From Patescibacteria group bacterium UBA6023 (lineage in GTDB: Bacteria; Patescibacteriota; Minisyncoccia; Phycocordibacterales; UBA6899): a stretch of 7,649 nt of DNA. The position numbers were made by a program, and so were the translations under genes. How positions within the stretch are numbered: position 1 is the first letter of the stretch; each line of letters starts with the position of its first letter. The DNA is taken from assembly GCA_002429425.1 (NCBI GenBank), contig DIZR01000076.1, positions 1 through 7,649 of the forward strand. Direction: 5' to 3'. This document shows, one piece after another, positions 6,344 to 7,649 of the stretch. Under the pieces are notes generated by a model. The model was not told the origin of the DNA and did not search any database. It worked only from the letters and a program-made list of their open reading frames with translations.

Positions 6344-6799
6344 TTATATTCCTCTTGGAATTGATTCAGGAGAAGCAGGCGATGCAGTTGGCAGTATACC
6401 TTTCGACGGATCAGCACAACCACTCTTTGCAGCAAGGGCTGCAAATGTTTGCTCACCAGATAGCTCTGAACCATCCTTAAATATCCACGTCGGATATCCG
6501 GTAATTCCTTTTTCCTTACATACAGGCGTTTGTCCATTTCCATCTGGAGTTGAGCACTCAACATACGGAAGCAACGTTACCGCAGAACCAAAAAGTTCTT
6601 TTTGTTTCTTGCAGTGCGGACACCAAAACGCACCGTAAAATGTTGTCCCACTATCTTTTAGACATTGGGCAAGTTGAGATGCTCCCGTCGGAGCATTCTC
6701 CACTGTGACTTTCTTACTATCACTACTTATCACAAAAAGCACACCACCGACGACGAGCAACAACGCAACCACCCCACCAATAATATTTTTGTCATTCAT
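6344..6799 (-). CDS. Membrane-anchored thioredoxin-like protein (DsbA-role, VKOR-type Trx domain)
   Basis: A 151-residue thiol-disulfide protein. One N-terminal transmembrane helix (about 7-25) anchors it, with the domain outside the cytoplasm. The domain starts with AQC (Cys46), then YGAFWCPHCKKQKELFG carries the active-site CPHC (Cys60, Cys63). The cis-Pro loop is ITGYPTWIF (Pro103). A further pair, Cys82 (VEC) and Cys94 (VCKEK), matches in position the extra cysteines of the thioredoxin domain fused to VKOR in cyanobacteria and plant LTO1. Cys128 lies at the domain end, and a Pro/Ser-rich tail closes the protein. The neighbouring dsbB begins two bases after its stop, so this is almost surely the DsbB partner. 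The ATG at 6799 is chosen over 6871 because the latter overlaps the upstream gene by 59 bases and adds a non-hydrophobic leader. TATAAT sits four bases upstream of this ATG. Confidence 0.92.
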   Translation of the reverse strand: MNDKNIIGGVVALLLVVGGVLFVISSDSKKVTVENAPTGASQLAQCLKDSGTTFYGAFWCPHCKKQKELFGSAVTLLPYVECSTPDGNGQTPVCKEKGITGYPTWIFKDGSELSGEQTFAALAAKSGCADPSKGILPTASPASPESIPRGI

Positions 6800-6803
6800 A
6801 TGT

Positions 6804-6809
6804 ATTATA
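6804..6809 (-). promoter_or_regulatory. TATAAT box immediately before the thioredoxin-like gene
   Basis: A perfect TATAAT (6809-6804 on the minus strand) ends four bases before the ATG at 6799. No convincing -35 is visible; TTCGAT at 6833-6828 with an 18-base spacer is a weak match and lies inside the upstream gene. If active, it would start an internal, essentially leaderless transcript at the thioredoxin-like gene, within an otherwise continuous run. Confidence 0.45.
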
Positions 6810-6812
6810 AAT

Positions 6813-7649
6813 TTAATCAAGCTTTTTATCGAAACGTACTGTCCCCCTCTTCTCACTAGCAAGAAAATCAAAAAATTGTTTTTCGTTCAAGAATGAACGA
6901 TCATAATAATATATCAAAAAAGGGCTTGCAAGTTTTGAAGGATAGATAATCCAGGCCTCCTTGTTCGTTTCATGTGCTTCCCGTAACTCATTTACCACAC
7001 CAGGACTTGCGGTAGGTTTTGGAAAAAATACAATAATTCGATCGGATTGATGAAGAAGGATATCGAGGTCTATTTTTACCGTCTGATAAGAGTTTGTATA
7101 TGCAGTATGATTCTTCTTTGTCAGCTGCTGGCTTACCTCAGGAAATTTTCCCTTATTGATCATCGGAACAAACACAACAAAATACTCCTCAAGTTTTTTA
7201 ATAAATTTATCAACTTTTTTTCGACTGGGCTCATCCATCATGTGCGTCATTGGCATCGAAATATACGTCGACTCCATTTCAGGAATAAACACAAGTTTAA
7301 AAAGAGTGCACATGCGTTGCTTATCGTAGAATGCATAATAGCGACATTTTAAGAGTTCGGCCCACGTCGCGATTACTTCTGTTTCAACATTTTGCCAAAG
7401 AGATATTTCTTGTTCATTAAGATGCTCCTTTTTCCATTGCTCTCGTTTACTGAGCGTCGTTTCAATATCAACAGGATCACGCATTACCGTGATAAAAAGA
7501 GATGGCTTGAAGCGGTTAATATAATGATGATCAAATGAATGATGGAATGTTTTCTTCCAATAGAAAAATCCGTGAATAGAAACAATGATCAGATCGTATT
7601 TTTTATGGTCTTCCTTAAATGTGCGTAAAATACTTTCATAAACACCACT
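6813..7649 (-). CDS. P-loop kinase-like / nucleoside 2-deoxyribosyltransferase-like fusion, 5'-truncated
   Basis: The frame stays open from the TAA at 6813 to the right edge, giving 278 visible residues with the N-terminus missing; the Met at 7484 is internal to the first domain. Visible residues 1-120 resemble the C-terminal half of an adenylate/nucleotide-kinase-like P-loop protein: a strand LIIVSIHGFFYW (20-31), a strand FITVMRDP (51-58), then REQW and an EISLWQNVETE helix. The Walker A region would lie outside the window. Residues 129-278 resemble nucleoside 2-deoxyribosyltransferase-like Rossmannoid proteins: YISMPMT (129-135), VVFVPMI, then a second half with DLDILLHQSDRIIVFFP and SPGVVNELREAHETNKE. 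Glu221 in that stretch sits where the family's catalytic Glu lies. It is first in the visible minus-strand run, ending 13 bases before the thioredoxin-like start. Substrate unknown; whether the transferase domain is catalytic is also unknown. Domain calls rest on motif recognition only. Confidence 0.72.
   Translation of the reverse strand, partial: SGVYESILRTFKEDHKKYDLIIVSIHGFFYWKKTFHHSFDHHYINRFKPSLFITVMRDPVDIETTLSKREQWKKEHLNEQEISLWQNVETEVIATWAELLKCRYYAFYDKQRMCTLFKLVFIPEMESTYISMPMTHMMDEPSRKKVDKFIKKLEEYFVVFVPMINKGKFPEVSQQLTKKNHTAYTNSYQTVKIDLDILLHQSDRIIVFFPKPTASPGVVNELREAHETNKEAWIIYPSKLASPFLIYYYDRSFLNEKQFFDFLASEKRGTVRFDKKLD

Noticed and set aside
5950..6564. Long minus-strand open frame (204 codons) overlapping the dsbB and thioredoxin-like genes
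   Set aside because: It is an alternative frame across two well-supported genes; its translation shows no domain and has the irregular composition of a shadow frame.
6800..6871. Upstream ATG for the thioredoxin-like gene
   Set aside because: It overlaps the upstream gene by 59 bases, and the TATAAT box would lie inside the coding region.
1..7649. CRISPR arrays, tRNA/rRNA genes, insertion sequences, long direct repeats
   Set aside because: Looked for on both strands; no regularly spaced repeats, cloverleaf, rRNA-like sequence, transposase or terminal inverted repeats were seen.

Overview
The window is a gene-dense, moderately AT-rich bacterial stretch. It holds eight complete genes and two genes cut by the window edges, with no gene-free stretch longer than about 120 bases. 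Small membrane-anchored or secreted proteins, tightly packed or overlapping genes, almost no Shine-Dalgarno sequences, and -10-like boxes directly against start codons suggest a reduced-genome bacterium. The gene complement (small PspC-domain protein, membrane-anchored cyclophilin, CPHC thioredoxin plus DsbB, NDH-2) fits Candidate Phyla Radiation/Patescibacteria. This assignment is inference from gene content, because no rRNA or other marker gene is present. The code is standard: all ten genes end in TAA or TAG and Gly is encoded normally, so there is no sign of UGA recoding.

Layout. Bases 3-1559 (+) hold the C-terminal part of a Cache-type methyl-accepting chemotaxis protein. It converges on a minus-strand gene (1569-2072) for a secreted, C-terminally anchored beta-sandwich-like protein of unknown role. 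A 118-base divergent promoter region separates that from a 66-residue PspC-domain membrane protein (2191-2391, +). A strong bidirectional terminator (2413-2439) lies between pspC and a convergent membrane-anchored cyclophilin (2467-3171, -).

From 3293 to the right edge everything is on the minus strand and looks like one transcriptional run. In transcription order it contains a partial kinase-like plus nucleoside 2-deoxyribosyltransferase-like protein (7649-6813), a membrane-anchored thioredoxin-like protein with CPHC (6799-6344), a BdbC-type DsbB (6341-5787), a type II NADH dehydrogenase (5797-4553), an alpha/beta hydrolase (4560-3805) and a CMP/dCMP deaminase-family protein (3763-3293). Junctions are 13 nt, 2 nt, an 11-nt overlap, an 8-nt overlap and 41 nt. 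A hairpin with a T-rich tail (3215-3236) may end the run.

How the genes may work together. The thioredoxin-like protein and DsbB form a disulfide-forming pair for exported proteins, with DsbB passing electrons to quinone. NDH-2 passes NADH electrons to the same pool, and its gene overlaps dsbB. The cyclophilin could help fold exported proteins. The flanking deoxyribosyltransferase-like and deaminase-family proteins point to nucleotide salvage or modification, but nothing in the sequence ties them mechanistically to the redox genes.

The most interesting items are the kinase/deoxyribosyltransferase fusion, the VKOR-type thioredoxin paired with BdbC instead of VKOR, the NDH-2 with a Cys/His-rich tail and an altered quinone-site motif, and the apparent leaderless initiation.
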